A stretch of DNA of 6,830 nt from Blastocatellia bacterium (GTDB taxonomy: Bacteria; Acidobacteriota; Blastocatellia; Pyrinomonadales; Pyrinomonadaceae). This document shows positions 1 through 6,830 of this stretch, piece by piece (the first letter of the stretch is position 1; each line of letters starts with the position of its first letter). Below the pieces are notes generated by a model, which was not told the DNA's origin, did not search any database, and was given only the letters and a program-made list of their open reading frames with translations. A program made the position numbers and the translations under genes. The stretch covers positions 1 to 6,830 of the forward strand of contig PSRF01000254.1 of NCBI GenBank assembly GCA_003175865.1. The letters run 5' to 3'.

Positions 1-1
1 C

Positions 2-493
2 CTCGACGCCCAAAAATACCAGGGTCGTCGTTGGATGACTCGACAGAACCTGCACATCGATCGTCTGGCTTCAGCCTGGTTAATAAAAGAGTTCATCGAT
101 AAACGCCCCCGATTTTATTTTGTCGCCGAAGGTGAGACCGTTGACGGTGCGATTCCCTTCGACATGTTCGGCGCCGAATTTACCCATCATGGAGAAGATT
201 GCACCTTCGAAACGATGGTCAAACGATTCGGTCTGACCGATAACAAAGCGCTGCGTGAAATTGCCGAAATAGTCCACGACATCGATCTCAAAGATGACAA
301 ATTCCATCGGCTTGAAGCGGCCGGTATCAATGCAATCATCAACGGGTTAAGCAAAACATTACGAAACGACCGAAGGTTACTGCAGCAGACCGCCGCTATC
401 TTCGACGGTCTATATTCGTCGTCTGAGGAGCGTTCGGCTGGAAAGCGCAGTGCAAAGCGGAATCGACGGAAGAGTTCGAAGCGAAAGCGATAG
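2..493 (+). CDS. chrB: ChrB-type chromate resistance protein, C-terminal domain (5' end outside window)
   Basis: The reading frame is open from the window edge, and 11 codons before the first ATG (base 35) already look like ChrB: the segment LDAQKYQGRRWMTR resembles the linker leading into the ChrB C-terminal domain. The true start is therefore probably upstream, likely with an N-terminal ChrB domain. Numbering from the ATG at 35, visible family features are HIDRLASAWLIKEFID (7-22), FDMFGAEFTHHGEDCTF (42-58, with His51, His52 and Cys56), EIVHDIDLKD (78-87) and AAIFDGLY (120-127), where the domain normally ends. ChrB proteins are known as cytoplasmic regulators or accessory factors of chromate resistance, usually beside chrA. 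Here the next gene, 29 bases on, is an efflux outer-membrane factor. Residues 128-152 form an odd tail with 12 Lys/Arg in 25. The family call is secure; a role in sensing chromate at this locus is inferred. Confidence 0.88.
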   Translation, partial: LDAQKYQGRRWMTRQNLHIDRLASAWLIKEFIDKRPRFYFVAEGETVDGAIPFDMFGAEFTHHGEDCTFETMVKRFGLTDNKALREIAEIVHDIDLKDDKFHRLEAAGINAIINGLSKTLRNDRRLLQQTAAIFDGLYSSSEERSAGKRSAKRNRRKSSKRKR

Positions 494-511
494 TTAACAC
501 AAAACAGTTCC

Positions 512-516
512 GAGGG
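512..516 (+). promoter_or_regulatory. Ribosome-binding site deciding a GTG start
   Basis: GAGGG lies six bases before the GTG at 523. It is the only good Shine-Dalgarno match near the beginning of this reading frame, and no ATG precedes the signal sequence in frame, so it supports GTG as the start codon of the outer-membrane factor. Confidence 0.7.
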
Positions 517-522
517 TGACCT

Positions 523-669
523 GTGAACAAAAAGAATATTGACGGGCATCTGCCACCGCGATGCCAACTCCTTTTCACTTACCCGTACCTTGGATTTGTT
601 AATGATCATATCGCGAAAATCCTTGTGTGCTGGCTTGTCGCTCTGTCGCACATTAGCCTCGTCTCTGCG
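523..669 (+). other. Signal peptide with a long N-region
   Basis: Residues 1-49 of the outer-membrane factor end in a hydrophobic core, AKILVCWLVALSHISLVSA, with a small-residue -3/-1 cleavage pattern before Gln50. The stretch before the core is about 30 residues, longer than usual and only weakly basic. Either the signal peptide is genuinely extended or translation starts further in, but no downstream in-frame start with a ribosome-binding site was found before the core. Confidence 0.65.
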
Positions 670-1995
670 CAAACAGCAAACCCACCGCCACCTCTGAAGA
701 TTGACGAGGCGGTCGAGCTGGCGCTCGCCAACTATCCAGCTATTAAAACTGCGCGAGCACAGGCCGACGCCGCAAAGGCCAATATCGAACTGGCCCAAAC
801 GACGTATTTGCCTCGTCTTGATCTGCTCTACCAGGAAAATCGCGCAACTCGGAACAATGTGTTTGGAGCATTGTTACCGCAATCGATTATTCCGAGCATC
901 TCTGGACCGGTACTGTCGAGCACGTCCTGGGAAAGCACGTTTGGTAGCGCGGCAGGAACACTCTTTTCATGGGAGCCATTCGACTTCGGTGTCCGCAAAG
1001 CAGGGGTCAATGTGGCGCGTGCAATTACGAATCAAGCGAATGCGAACATTAACGTGAGCGAACTCGATGTTGCTGCGTCGGTGGCTGATGCTTTCATGGC
1101 ACTGGCAACTAACGAGCAAGCAGTGCGTGCAGCGGAGGCAAATATTCTTCGAGCGCAAACATTCGCCGACTCGGTTCATGTGCTCGTAAACAATCAACTT
1201 CGAGCAGGTTCGGAAGCCGCGCGCGCGGATGCCGAATTGTCTGTCGCAAAGACGCAGTTGTTGCGCGCCCACCAACTCTCAGAGATTAGTCGCGCATCAC
1301 TTGCTGAAGCGTTGGGTATACCAGGCGTTGCCGTCTCGATCGTTTCAGATCCACTTTTGGAGTTCCCGACAAACACATCGATGGAATTGCCAAAGTTTGA
1401 CTCTCATCCTTTGGCCATCGCCCAGAAATCTGCCATTGAAGTTGTGCAAGCGCGCGAACATGTTCTCGCTCGCTCTTATGTTCCTCGATTCAATCTGCAA
1501 GGTTCCGTGAGTGGACGAGGAACCGGGGCTCTGACCGATGGTTCGTTTGAGGGAGGGTGGCATGGTCTTCTGCCGAATACGCCGAACTATGGAATCGGAA
1601 TGACTGTGACGTTTCCGGGTTTCGATATTTTTTCCATTCGCGCGCGACGGCATATCGAAGCAGGCAATGAGGCAGTCGAAAACGCGCGCTACGAGCAGAC
1701 GATTGAGGCACTGAAGGGCCAATATGCTCGAGCCCAGGCTTTAATCGATGGTGCACTTCAAATCGCCAGAGAAACTCCGTCCGCATTGGCGGCTGCGCAG
1801 CAAGCAGAAAGGCTGACACTCGAGCGCTATAAGTACGGACTGGCTACAGTAACTGATGTCGCCGACGCACAAAGATTGTTAGCGCAAGCCGAGATTGATG
1901 ATCGTGTCGCACGCTTGAATATCTGGCGTGCGATGCTGTTGGCGGCAAAGGTTCACGGAGATCTAAAACCTTTTCTCCAAAGCGTGAAGCACTGA
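523..1995 (+). CDS. TolC-family outer membrane efflux protein
   Basis: This 490-residue protein is the outer-membrane exit duct of the tripartite pump. It has the two-repeat layout of the outer-membrane efflux (OEP) family. The first repeat begins with IDEAVELALANYPAI (about 60-74), then an Ala/Gln-rich helix AQADAAKANIELAQ and a strand YLPRLDLLYQ. The second begins at HPLAIAQKSA (from 295), followed by the matching strand YVPRFNLQGSVSGRG. The C-terminal part has ERYKYGLATVTDVADAQRLLAQAE, a typical family motif. A Sec signal with cleavage near VSA/Q (after residue 49) is visible, with no lipobox Cys, so it is not a lipoprotein. The start is GTG, backed by GAGGG at 512. The stop lies 19 bases before the permease start, which fits co-transcription. 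Length is normal for the family. The substrate cannot be read from this component. Confidence 0.93.
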   Translation: MNKKNIDGHLPPRCQLLFTYPYLGFVNDHIAKILVCWLVALSHISLVSAQTANPPPPLKIDEAVELALANYPAIKTARAQADAAKANIELAQTTYLPRLDLLYQENRATRNNVFGALLPQSIIPSISGPVLSSTSWESTFGSAAGTLFSWEPFDFGVRKAGVNVARAITNQANANINVSELDVAASVADAFMALATNEQAVRAAEANILRAQTFADSVHVLVNNQLRAGSEAARADAELSVAKTQLLRAHQLSEISRASLAEALGIPGVAVSIVSDPLLEFPTNTSMELPKFDSHPLAIAQKSAIEVVQAREHVLARSYVPRFNLQGSVSGRGTGALTDGSFEGGWHGLLPNTPNYGIGMTVTFPGFDIFSIRARRHIEAGNEAVENARYEQTIEALKGQYARAQALIDGALQIARETPSALAAAQQAERLTLERYKYGLATVTDVADAQRLLAQAEIDDRVARLNIWRAMLLAAKVHGDLKPFLQSVKH

Positions 1996-2002
1996 TTGAG
2001 CT

Positions 2003-2010
2003 AAGGGAGA
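2003..2010 (+). promoter_or_regulatory. Strong ribosome-binding site of the RND permease
   Basis: AAGGGAGA, a near-ideal Shine-Dalgarno match, ends four bases before the ATG at 2015. It lies inside the 19-base gap after the outer-membrane factor and fixes the permease start. Confidence 0.8.
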
Positions 2011-2014
2011 CGAT

Positions 2015-5000
2015 ATGTGGCTAATCAACATTGCGATGCGACGGCCATTCACCGTTATCGTCGGTGTCATCGCTATAGCGTTGGGGGCAGTCCTTGCATA
2101 CACGCGCATGGCGGTCGATATTTTCCCTGATCTTAATCAACCGATCATCTATGTTGCTCAACCCTACGGCGGAATGGATCCATCGCAGATGGAAGGGTAC
2201 CTAGTCTCGTACTATGAATATCACTTTCTTTATATCACCGGGATTGAGCACGTCGAATCGAAGTCAATCCAGAATGTCGGTCTTGTAAAACTCTACTTTC
2301 ATCCGGGGACAGATATGAGTCAGGCCCTGGCTCAGACGGTCTCCTATGTCGAACGTTCTCGGGCCTTTATGCCTCCCGGGACAGTAGCACCGTTTGTAGT
2401 GCGTTTCGATGCCGGTAGTGTCCCAGTGGGCCAATTGGTTTTTTCCTCTGAGACACGCAGTGTCGGTGAGATTCAGGACCTAGCACTTTTCCGGGTACGA
2501 CCAATGTTCGCCACCCTTCCAGGCGTTTCGGCACCCCCGCCTTTTGGTGGAAATCAACGAACAGTAGTTATCCGGGTGGATCCAGATCGGCTAAATGCTT
2601 ACCACATGTCTGCCGAAGAAGTCGTGAGAGCTGTGGCTCAGGGCAATACTATTTTACCCGCAGGCAATGTTCGTATTGGAGATCTCAACCGGATCGCACC
2701 AACAAATTCAGTAGTTTCTGACATTCAGGAATTGGGTAGTCTTCCTGTCCGCACCGGAAATGGACCAACTGTTTTTGTGCGCGACATCGGGCGTGTCGAA
2801 AACAGCAGCGATATCCTCACAGGTTACGCTTTGGTCAACGGTCGTCGCACGGTTTACATTCCGGTCATCAAACGTGCCGATGCCTCTACTCTCGACGTTG
2901 TTGATCGTGTCAAATCTGAACTGCCACGAATGCAGTCACTCATTCCCGAAGACATAAAAGTCACTTTCGAGTTCGACCAGTCCAATTATGTTAAGAACGC
3001 CATCCGTGGACTCGTAATTGAAGGAGGCCTTGGCGCTTTACTGACCGGATTAGTCGTTTTGCTTTTTCTCAGAGACTTGCGCAGTTCACTGATCGTGGTG
3101 ATAACGATCCCATTCGCGTTGCTTGGGGCTTTAGTCGGCCTCTGGCTCACAGGTCAGACCATTAACATCATGACGCTGGGTGGGCTGGCGCTCGCGATCG
3201 GAATTCTTGTCGATGAATCAACGGTTGCGATTGAAAACATTCACACACATTTAGATCGGGGAGAACCCCGTGCACGGGCTGTTCTTCAAGCGCTTCACGA
3301 AGTGCTTACTCCCCGGTTATTGGCACTGCTCGCGATTGTCGCTGTGTTTGTGCCTTCATTCTTCCTGGTAGGAGTTGCACGGTCACTCTTCGTTCCCTTG
3401 TCGCTGGCCGTTGGGTTTGCAATGTGTGCCTCGTACGTGTTGTCAAACACACTCGTGCCAGTTCTTTCGACATGGTTGCTTCGTGAAAAAGATCCAGGCA
3501 TTCACCAAGCGGAGTCCTTTTCCAAAATTCAGCGTTGGTACGGCGAGCGTGTTACTCGCTTCATGAATTTCAAGTGGCAAATCCTTAGCGCTTATCTCCT
3601 GATAGCTATCGGCCTTATCCTCATCGGTGCACGACTGGGAACGGACATCTTCCCTACCGTTGACGCCGGCCAATTCCAGCTTCGCTTGCGCGCGCCTGTA
3701 GGCACTCGCGTCGAACGAACCGAGGAAGTCGCGCTCAAAGCACTCGAGGTAATTCGTCAGGAGGCTGGTCCGGATAAAGTTGCTATCACACTTGGCTTTG
3801 TTGGGGCCCAACCTGCCAGTTATCCGATCAATTCCATTTATCTATGGACCAGTGGACCACAGGAAGCTGTCATTCTAGTAGCGCTGCGACCCAATTCGCA
3901 CATTCGTTTGTCAGAATTTGAAGAGCGGCTGCGACAGAAACTGCACACCATGTTACCCGGAACAAATGTGTCTTTTGAAGCAGGCGACATTGTCAGCCAG
4001 GTAATGAACTTTGGCGCAACGACGCCAATTGAAGTGGCAATGAATGGTCCTGATCTGGCAGCTAACCGGGGCTTTGCCGAAAAAGTAATGACGGAGATGT
4101 CGCAGATCCACGCGCTTCGAGACATTCAATTTGGACAGCCGTTAGATTATCCAACAGTTAACATCAATGTGGATCGCGAGCGCGCCGGCCAACTGGGCGT
4201 CAACATGCAACAAGTGGGGCGCTCACTGGTAGCGGCAACATCTTCTAGTCGTTTCGTGCAACCCAACTACTGGCTAGATAAAAAGAGCGGAACTGCTTAT
4301 CAGGTACAGGTTGAAATCCCGCAGTCTCGGATGAGATCAATTGAAGACATCGAAACCATTCCGGCGATGCCAGACGGTTCATCGCGCCCGCTTGTCGGTG
4401 ATGTTGCGCAAATCAACTATGGCACAATGCCTGGTGAGTACGATCGCTATAACCAACAGCGCATGATCACCATCACCGCAAATATCTCGGGAACCGATTT
4501 GGGTAGCGCGGCGAAAGAGGTCGAGGCAGCGGTGAAACGTGCAGGTGACCCGCCTCGAGGAGTAGCCGTCAATATTCGCGGTCAGATTCCTCCTATGAGG
4601 CAAACGCTTTTCGGCCTCGAGATTGGTCTTGTTGTTGCGGTGTTAGTGATTTTTCTAATGCTGACGGCAAACTTCCAATCGATGCGTGCAGCATTAGTTT
4701 CGCTTACTACAGTACCCGCGGTCCTTGTTGGAGTGGCAATCGCCTTGTGGCTTACTGGTACAACCCTCAACGTGCAGTCGTTTATGGGAACCATCATGGC
4801 AATTGGCGTTTCTGTTGCAAATGCCATCCTGCTCGTAACCCTTGCTGAACAGAATCGCATCGCTGGTTCGTCGGCCGAGGTCGCCGCGGTGACAGGAGCT
4901 CAGGCACGACTCCGGCCGATTCTCATGACGAGTCTTGCCATGATCGCCGGCATGATTCCACTCGCGCTAGCGCTCGGTGAAGGCGGAGAGCAAACGGCGC

Positions 5001-5173
5001 CGTTGGGACGAGCTGTAATTGGAGGCTTAAGTGCGTCAACAATCGCCGTGCTCACTTTCCTTCCGTTGACTCTCGCTATTGTTCAACGTCGCGTAGGACG
5101 AGAGTCGGTGTCTTTGCATCCTGACGACTTAGTGACGCCGCCGAATCAACCAAGGACGCTTGAGGTAACCTAA
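2015..5173 (+). CDS. RND-family efflux permease (AcrB/MdtB-like architecture)
   Basis: This is the inner-membrane, proton-driven pump of the tripartite system. Its 1052 residues match the AcrB-type length. The layout is TM1 (about 10-30), a large periplasmic porter/docking half, TM2-TM6 (about 332-485), TM7 (521-541), a second periplasmic half, and TM8-TM12 (866-1023). TM4 carries [20 protein letters not shown], with Asp400 and Glu401 at the AcrB Asp407/Asp408 positions and Glu407 conserved. TM10 reads [11 protein letters not shown], placing Ala935 where AcrB has Lys940. TM11 keeps RLRPILMTS, with Arg965 and Thr972 matching AcrB Arg971 and Thr978. The altered relay marks a subfamily distinct from classical multidrug pumps, and TM4 also differs from the CusA heavy-metal pattern. 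ChrB-domain genes on both sides suggest a metal or oxyanion stress role, but the substrate is unproven. The start is fixed by AAGGGAGA. Family call is very secure; substrate class is not. Confidence 0.96.
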   Translation: MWLINIAMRRPFTVIVGVIAIALGAVLAYTRMAVDIFPDLNQPIIYVAQPYGGMDPSQMEGYLVSYYEYHFLYITGIEHVESKSIQNVGLVKLYFHPGTDMSQALAQTVSYVERSRAFMPPGTVAPFVVRFDAGSVPVGQLVFSSETRSVGEIQDLALFRVRPMFATLPGVSAPPPFGGNQRTVVIRVDPDRLNAYHMSAEEVVRAVAQGNTILPAGNVRIGDLNRIAPTNSVVSDIQELGSLPVRTGNGPTVFVRDIGRVENSSDILTGYALVNGRRTVYIPVIKRADASTLDVVDRVKSELPRMQSLIPEDIKVTFEFDQSNYVKNAIRGLVIEGGLGALLTGLVVLLFLRDLRSSLIVVITIPFALLGALVGLWLTGQTINIMTLGGLALAIGILVDESTVAIENIHTHLDRGEPRARAVLQALHEVLTPRLLALLAIVAVFVPSFFLVGVARSLFVPLSLAVGFAMCASYVLSNTLVPVLSTWLLREKDPGIHQAESFSKIQRWYGERVTRFMNFKWQILSAYLLIAIGLILIGARLGTDIFPTVDAGQFQLRLRAPVGTRVERTEEVALKALEVIRQEAGPDKVAITLGFVGAQPASYPINSIYLWTSGPQEAVILVALRPNSHIRLSEFEERLRQKLHTMLPGTNVSFEAGDIVSQVMNFGATTPIEVAMNGPDLAANRGFAEKVMTEMSQIHALRDIQFGQPLDYPTVNINVDRERAGQLGVNMQQVGRSLVAATSSSRFVQPNYWLDKKSGTAYQVQVEIPQSRMRSIEDIETIPAMPDGSSRPLVGDVAQINYGTMPGEYDRYNQQRMITITANISGTDLGSAAKEVEAAVKRAGDPPRGVAVNIRGQIPPMRQTLFGLEIGLVVAVLVIFLMLTANFQSMRAALVSLTTVPAVLVGVAIALWLTGTTLNVQSFMGTIMAIGVSVANAILLVTLAEQNRIAGSSAEVAAVTGAQARLRPILMTSLAMIAGMIPLALALGEGGEQTAPLGRAVIGGLSASTIAVLTFLPLTLAIVQRRVGRESVSLHPDDLVTPPNQPRTLEVT

Positions 5174-5201
5174 TTCTTTGCATTGAGGGAACCTGATAGC
5201 T

Positions 5202-5205
5202 GGAG
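5202..5205 (+). promoter_or_regulatory. Ribosome-binding site of the adaptor gene
   Basis: GGAG lies eight bases before the ATG at 5214, within the 40-base gap after the permease. It supports that ATG as the start. Nothing else, such as a terminator stem or promoter, was recognised in the gap. Confidence 0.7.
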
Positions 5206-5213
5206 AAACAAGA

Positions 5214-6554
5214 ATGTCTCAGGCGGAAGGAACAACGGAGTCAGACAGCGCAAATGAAAACGTAATTGGGGAACGGGCACTAGATCCGAGACTGCGACGA
5301 AGCGTAATCATTTTGGTGTTGGGAATTTTCCTTCTTGCCATCCTGGTGGTTTCTTGGTTTCTTGTCAGAAATAAGAACACTCGTGCAGTAGCAAACACTC
5401 AAGATAAACCAACGCAGCCACCAACCGTCCTCGTTTCTCATGTCCTATCGAAAGATGTAGATCGACAACTGAAGCTCCCGGGCGAACTTCGTGCTTATCA
5501 GGACGTCGCGATCTATCCCAAAGTGCAGGGCTTCGTTGAGACGATCAACGTCGATCGAGGCTCTGTCGTGAAGCGAGGACAACTTCTTATCCGGATGAGC
5601 GCGCCAGAACTGTCAGCGCATACTGCTGAGGCCCAAGCGAGAGTCGGGGCTACGAAGGAGCAGCGATTGGAGATGGAATCGCGCGTGCGTGCCATCCGTG
5701 AACAACGAGCTGAAGCCACCGCTAGACTTGCGGCTGACGAAGGAACTTATCGCAGGCTGAAAGCAGCCTCAGAAACACCAGGTGTCGTCGCGGGCAATGA
5801 TGTTGACGTAGCGCTTCAGAACGTTGAAGCAGATAAGGCTCACATTCGTTCGCTCGAAGAAAACCAAAGGGCGGCGGAAGCGGTAGTGCAATCGCAATCG
5901 GAAAACGAGAAAGCCGCTGCCAGTTCAGCGAAATCGGTACGCGACATAGAATCCTACTTACGCATTCAGGCACCTTTTGACGGGATAGTGACTGAACGAA
6001 ATGTCGATACAGGCAGTTTTGCTGGTCCAACGACTGGTGGAGGTAGTGCACCCATGCTCCGAATTCAGCAAGTCTCGAAACTTAGACTTGTTGTTGCCGT
6101 GCCGGAAGTTGATGTTGCCGGTGTAACTCATGGCGATCGAATCAATTTCACGGTTCCCGCTTATCCTGGAGAGACTTTCACTGGCTTGGTGGCGCGTATC
6201 AGTCACACTTTAGATGAGAAGACGCGGACGATGCCAGTAGAAGTGGACGTTATCAATGAATCAGCGCGGCTTGCGCCCGGGATGTTCCCTGAAGTTGTGT
6301 GGCCCGCTAAACGCTTACAGCCTTCACTGTTCGTTCCAGCCTCAGCTATCGCAGTCACCACCGACCGAACGTTCCTCGATCGCATTCGCAATGGAGTGGT
6401 CGAGTGGGTTGACGTGAAACGTGGAGTTTCGATGGGGGATCTCGTGGAAGTCTTCGGTGATCTTGCAGAAGGTGATGTAGTGGCGATGCGTGGCACCGAT
6501 GAACTCCGGGCAGGTACGAGAGTAAACGTAAAGGAAGCTAACCCGAGCCATTGA
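5214..6554 (+). CDS. RND efflux periplasmic adaptor subunit (HlyD/MFP family)
   Basis: This 446-residue membrane-fusion protein bridges the permease and the outer-membrane factor. Residues 1-28 are a polar cytoplasmic tail and about 30-52 a single hydrophobic helix; there is no lipobox, so it is anchored by a membrane helix rather than a lipid. The first lipoyl half is at about 98-133 ([20 protein letters not shown] onward). A long Ala/Glu/Arg-rich helical hairpin follows at about 134-245, then the second lipoyl half, [20 protein letters not shown] (250-269). The beta-barrel domain spans about 290-365 and includes the family segment LAPGMFPEV, and the membrane-proximal domain runs from about 366 (SLFVPASAI) to the end. 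There is no His- or Met-rich metal-binding extension of the CusB/CzcB kind. It is last of the three pump genes, whereas adaptors more often come first. Confidence 0.94.
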   Translation: MSQAEGTTESDSANENVIGERALDPRLRRSVIILVLGIFLLAILVVSWFLVRNKNTRAVANTQDKPTQPPTVLVSHVLSKDVDRQLKLPGELRAYQDVAIYPKVQGFVETINVDRGSVVKRGQLLIRMSAPELSAHTAEAQARVGATKEQRLEMESRVRAIREQRAEATARLAADEGTYRRLKAASETPGVVAGNDVDVALQNVEADKAHIRSLEENQRAAEAVVQSQSENEKAAASSAKSVRDIESYLRIQAPFDGIVTERNVDTGSFAGPTTGGGSAPMLRIQQVSKLRLVVAVPEVDVAGVTHGDRINFTVPAYPGETFTGLVARISHTLDEKTRTMPVEVDVINESARLAPGMFPEVVWPAKRLQPSLFVPASAIAVTTDRTFLDRIRNGVVEWVDVKRGVSMGDLVEVFGDLAEGDVVAMRGTDELRAGTRVNVKEANPSH

Positions 6555-6574
6555 GTTAAAAGATGTCTGCAAGC

Positions 6575-6587
6575 CCGCTCTTAGCGG
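6575..6587 (+). other. Small intergenic hairpin (weak attenuator or terminator at most)
   Basis: CCGCT and AGCGG form a perfect five-pair stem around a CTT loop, followed by only three T residues. Beyond the stem there is one mismatch, a G-U pair and an A-U pair. It sits between the adaptor stop and the next ribosome-binding site. The short stem and T-run argue against an efficient intrinsic terminator; partial read-through control is possible but speculative. Confidence 0.3.
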
Positions 6588-6594
6588 TTTCATC

Positions 6595-6598
6595 AAGG
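6595..6598 (+). promoter_or_regulatory. Weak ribosome-binding site of the downstream ChrB-domain gene
   Basis: AAGG lies ten bases before the ATG at 6609, an acceptable but less than ideal match and spacing. It supports that ATG, which also places the start exactly at the conserved WITR segment of the domain. Confidence 0.5.
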
Positions 6599-6608
6599 TA
6601 CTGTAGTT

Positions 6609-6830
6609 ATGCAGTGGATCACGCGCCAGGAAATTCGAGTTAATCGCACGGCAACCTGCTGGCTCATTCGTCGTTTTCTCGATCCAGAAGCCGAGTTCAT
6701 GTTTTTGCCGGCGGAAGACGTGGCAGCGATGGAGGCGGTAACTCAAGGAACGGGCTTCGATGCTCCAGGCGCCACTTACCCGCACCAGGATGCACAGGGT
6801 CTTTGTTCATTCGCTGCACTCGTGCGCGAG
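6609..6830 (+). CDS. Second ChrB-domain protein (3' end outside window)
   Basis: The reading frame stays open for 74 codons to the window edge. It begins MQWITRQEIRVNRTATCWLIRRFLDPEAEFMF in outline and aligns with the C-terminal domain of the upstream ChrB: W-(M/I)-T-R-Q, then a WLI-x-x-F-(I/L)-D helix, then FD-x-x-GA-x-x-x-H ending in C-(S/T)-F (His59, Cys66). It therefore belongs to the ChrB C-terminal-domain family but starts directly at the domain, with no room for an N-terminal ChrB domain. Relative to the upstream copy, HIDR is replaced by RVNR, so the His and the Asp are changed to Arg10 and Asn12. The gene follows the adaptor by 54 bases in the same direction and probably belongs to the same operon. 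Its function is not established; a sensing or accessory role in chromate resistance is inferred from family membership only. The family call rests on motif recognition, not a search. Confidence 0.75.
   Translation, partial: MQWITRQEIRVNRTATCWLIRRFLDPEAEFMFLPAEDVAAMEAVTQGTGFDAPGATYPHQDAQGLCSFAALVRE

Noticed and set aside
610..680. Outer-membrane factor as a lipoprotein, given the Cys in the signal hydrophobic core
   Set aside because: The Cys lies within the core rather than at a lipobox position, and the end of the signal reads VSA/Q, a standard signal peptidase I pattern.
187..798. A 203-codon open frame on the minus strand spanning the end of chrB and the start of the outer-membrane factor
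   Set aside because: It lies opposite two clearly recognisable genes and bridges their junction. Its translation is rich in Arg, Ser and Cys with no recognisable domain, as expected for a shadow frame.
2015..5173. Calling the permease a heavy-metal (CusA/CzcA-type) RND pump because of the chromate-linked neighbours
   Set aside because: The TM4 segment [10 protein letters not shown] and TM10 segment do not match the heavy-metal pattern, and the adaptor has no metal-binding His/Met-rich extension. The neighbourhood alone is not enough to assign the substrate.
5174..5213. Possible promoter or terminator between permease and adaptor
   Set aside because: The 40-base gap has no convincing -35/-10 pair, stem-loop or T-run; only the adaptor's ribosome-binding site can be supported.
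6342..6785. A 147-codon minus-strand open frame across the adaptor end and the last gene
   Set aside because: It overlaps two well-supported plus-strand genes, including the conserved start of the ChrB domain, and its translation resembles no known family.

Overview
The window is 6.8 kb of moderate-GC DNA from a Gram-negative (double-membrane) bacterium. That is inferred from a complete tripartite efflux system: outer-membrane factor, inner-membrane RND pump and periplasmic adaptor. Acidobacteriota or a proteobacterium would both fit. The sequence alone does not settle the phylum, and there is no rRNA or other taxonomic marker here.

All five genes lie on the + strand and fill almost the whole window. 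In order they are: the 3' part of a ChrB-type chromate-resistance gene (2-493, beginning outside the window); a TolC-family outer-membrane factor with a GTG start (523-1995); an RND permease of 1052 residues (2015-5173); an HlyD-type RND adaptor (5214-6554); and the 5' part of a second, diverged ChrB-domain gene (6609 to the window edge). The gaps are 29, 19, 40 and 54 bases, and the four genes whose starts are visible each have a purine-rich ribosome-binding site. This is most simply read as one transcription unit. No promoter or strong terminator is visible inside it; any promoter should lie upstream of base 1. The only structure seen between genes is a small weak hairpin before the last one.

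The pump, adaptor and outer-membrane factor together would form a continuous channel from the inner membrane or periplasm to the outside. The unusual part is the bracketing: two different ChrB-domain genes flank the pump set, whereas chrB is classically paired with the chromate transporter gene chrA, which is not in this window. This suggests an inducible efflux locus tied to chromate or another metal or oxyanion, but the substrate cannot be read from the sequence. The permease is closer in overall layout and TM4 to the AcrB/MdtB type than to CusA, yet its proton-relay positions are altered (Asp-Glu instead of Asp-Asp, Ala where AcrB has Lys940). No mobile element, tRNA, rRNA or CRISPR array was recognised, and no stretch over 300 bases lacks a gene.
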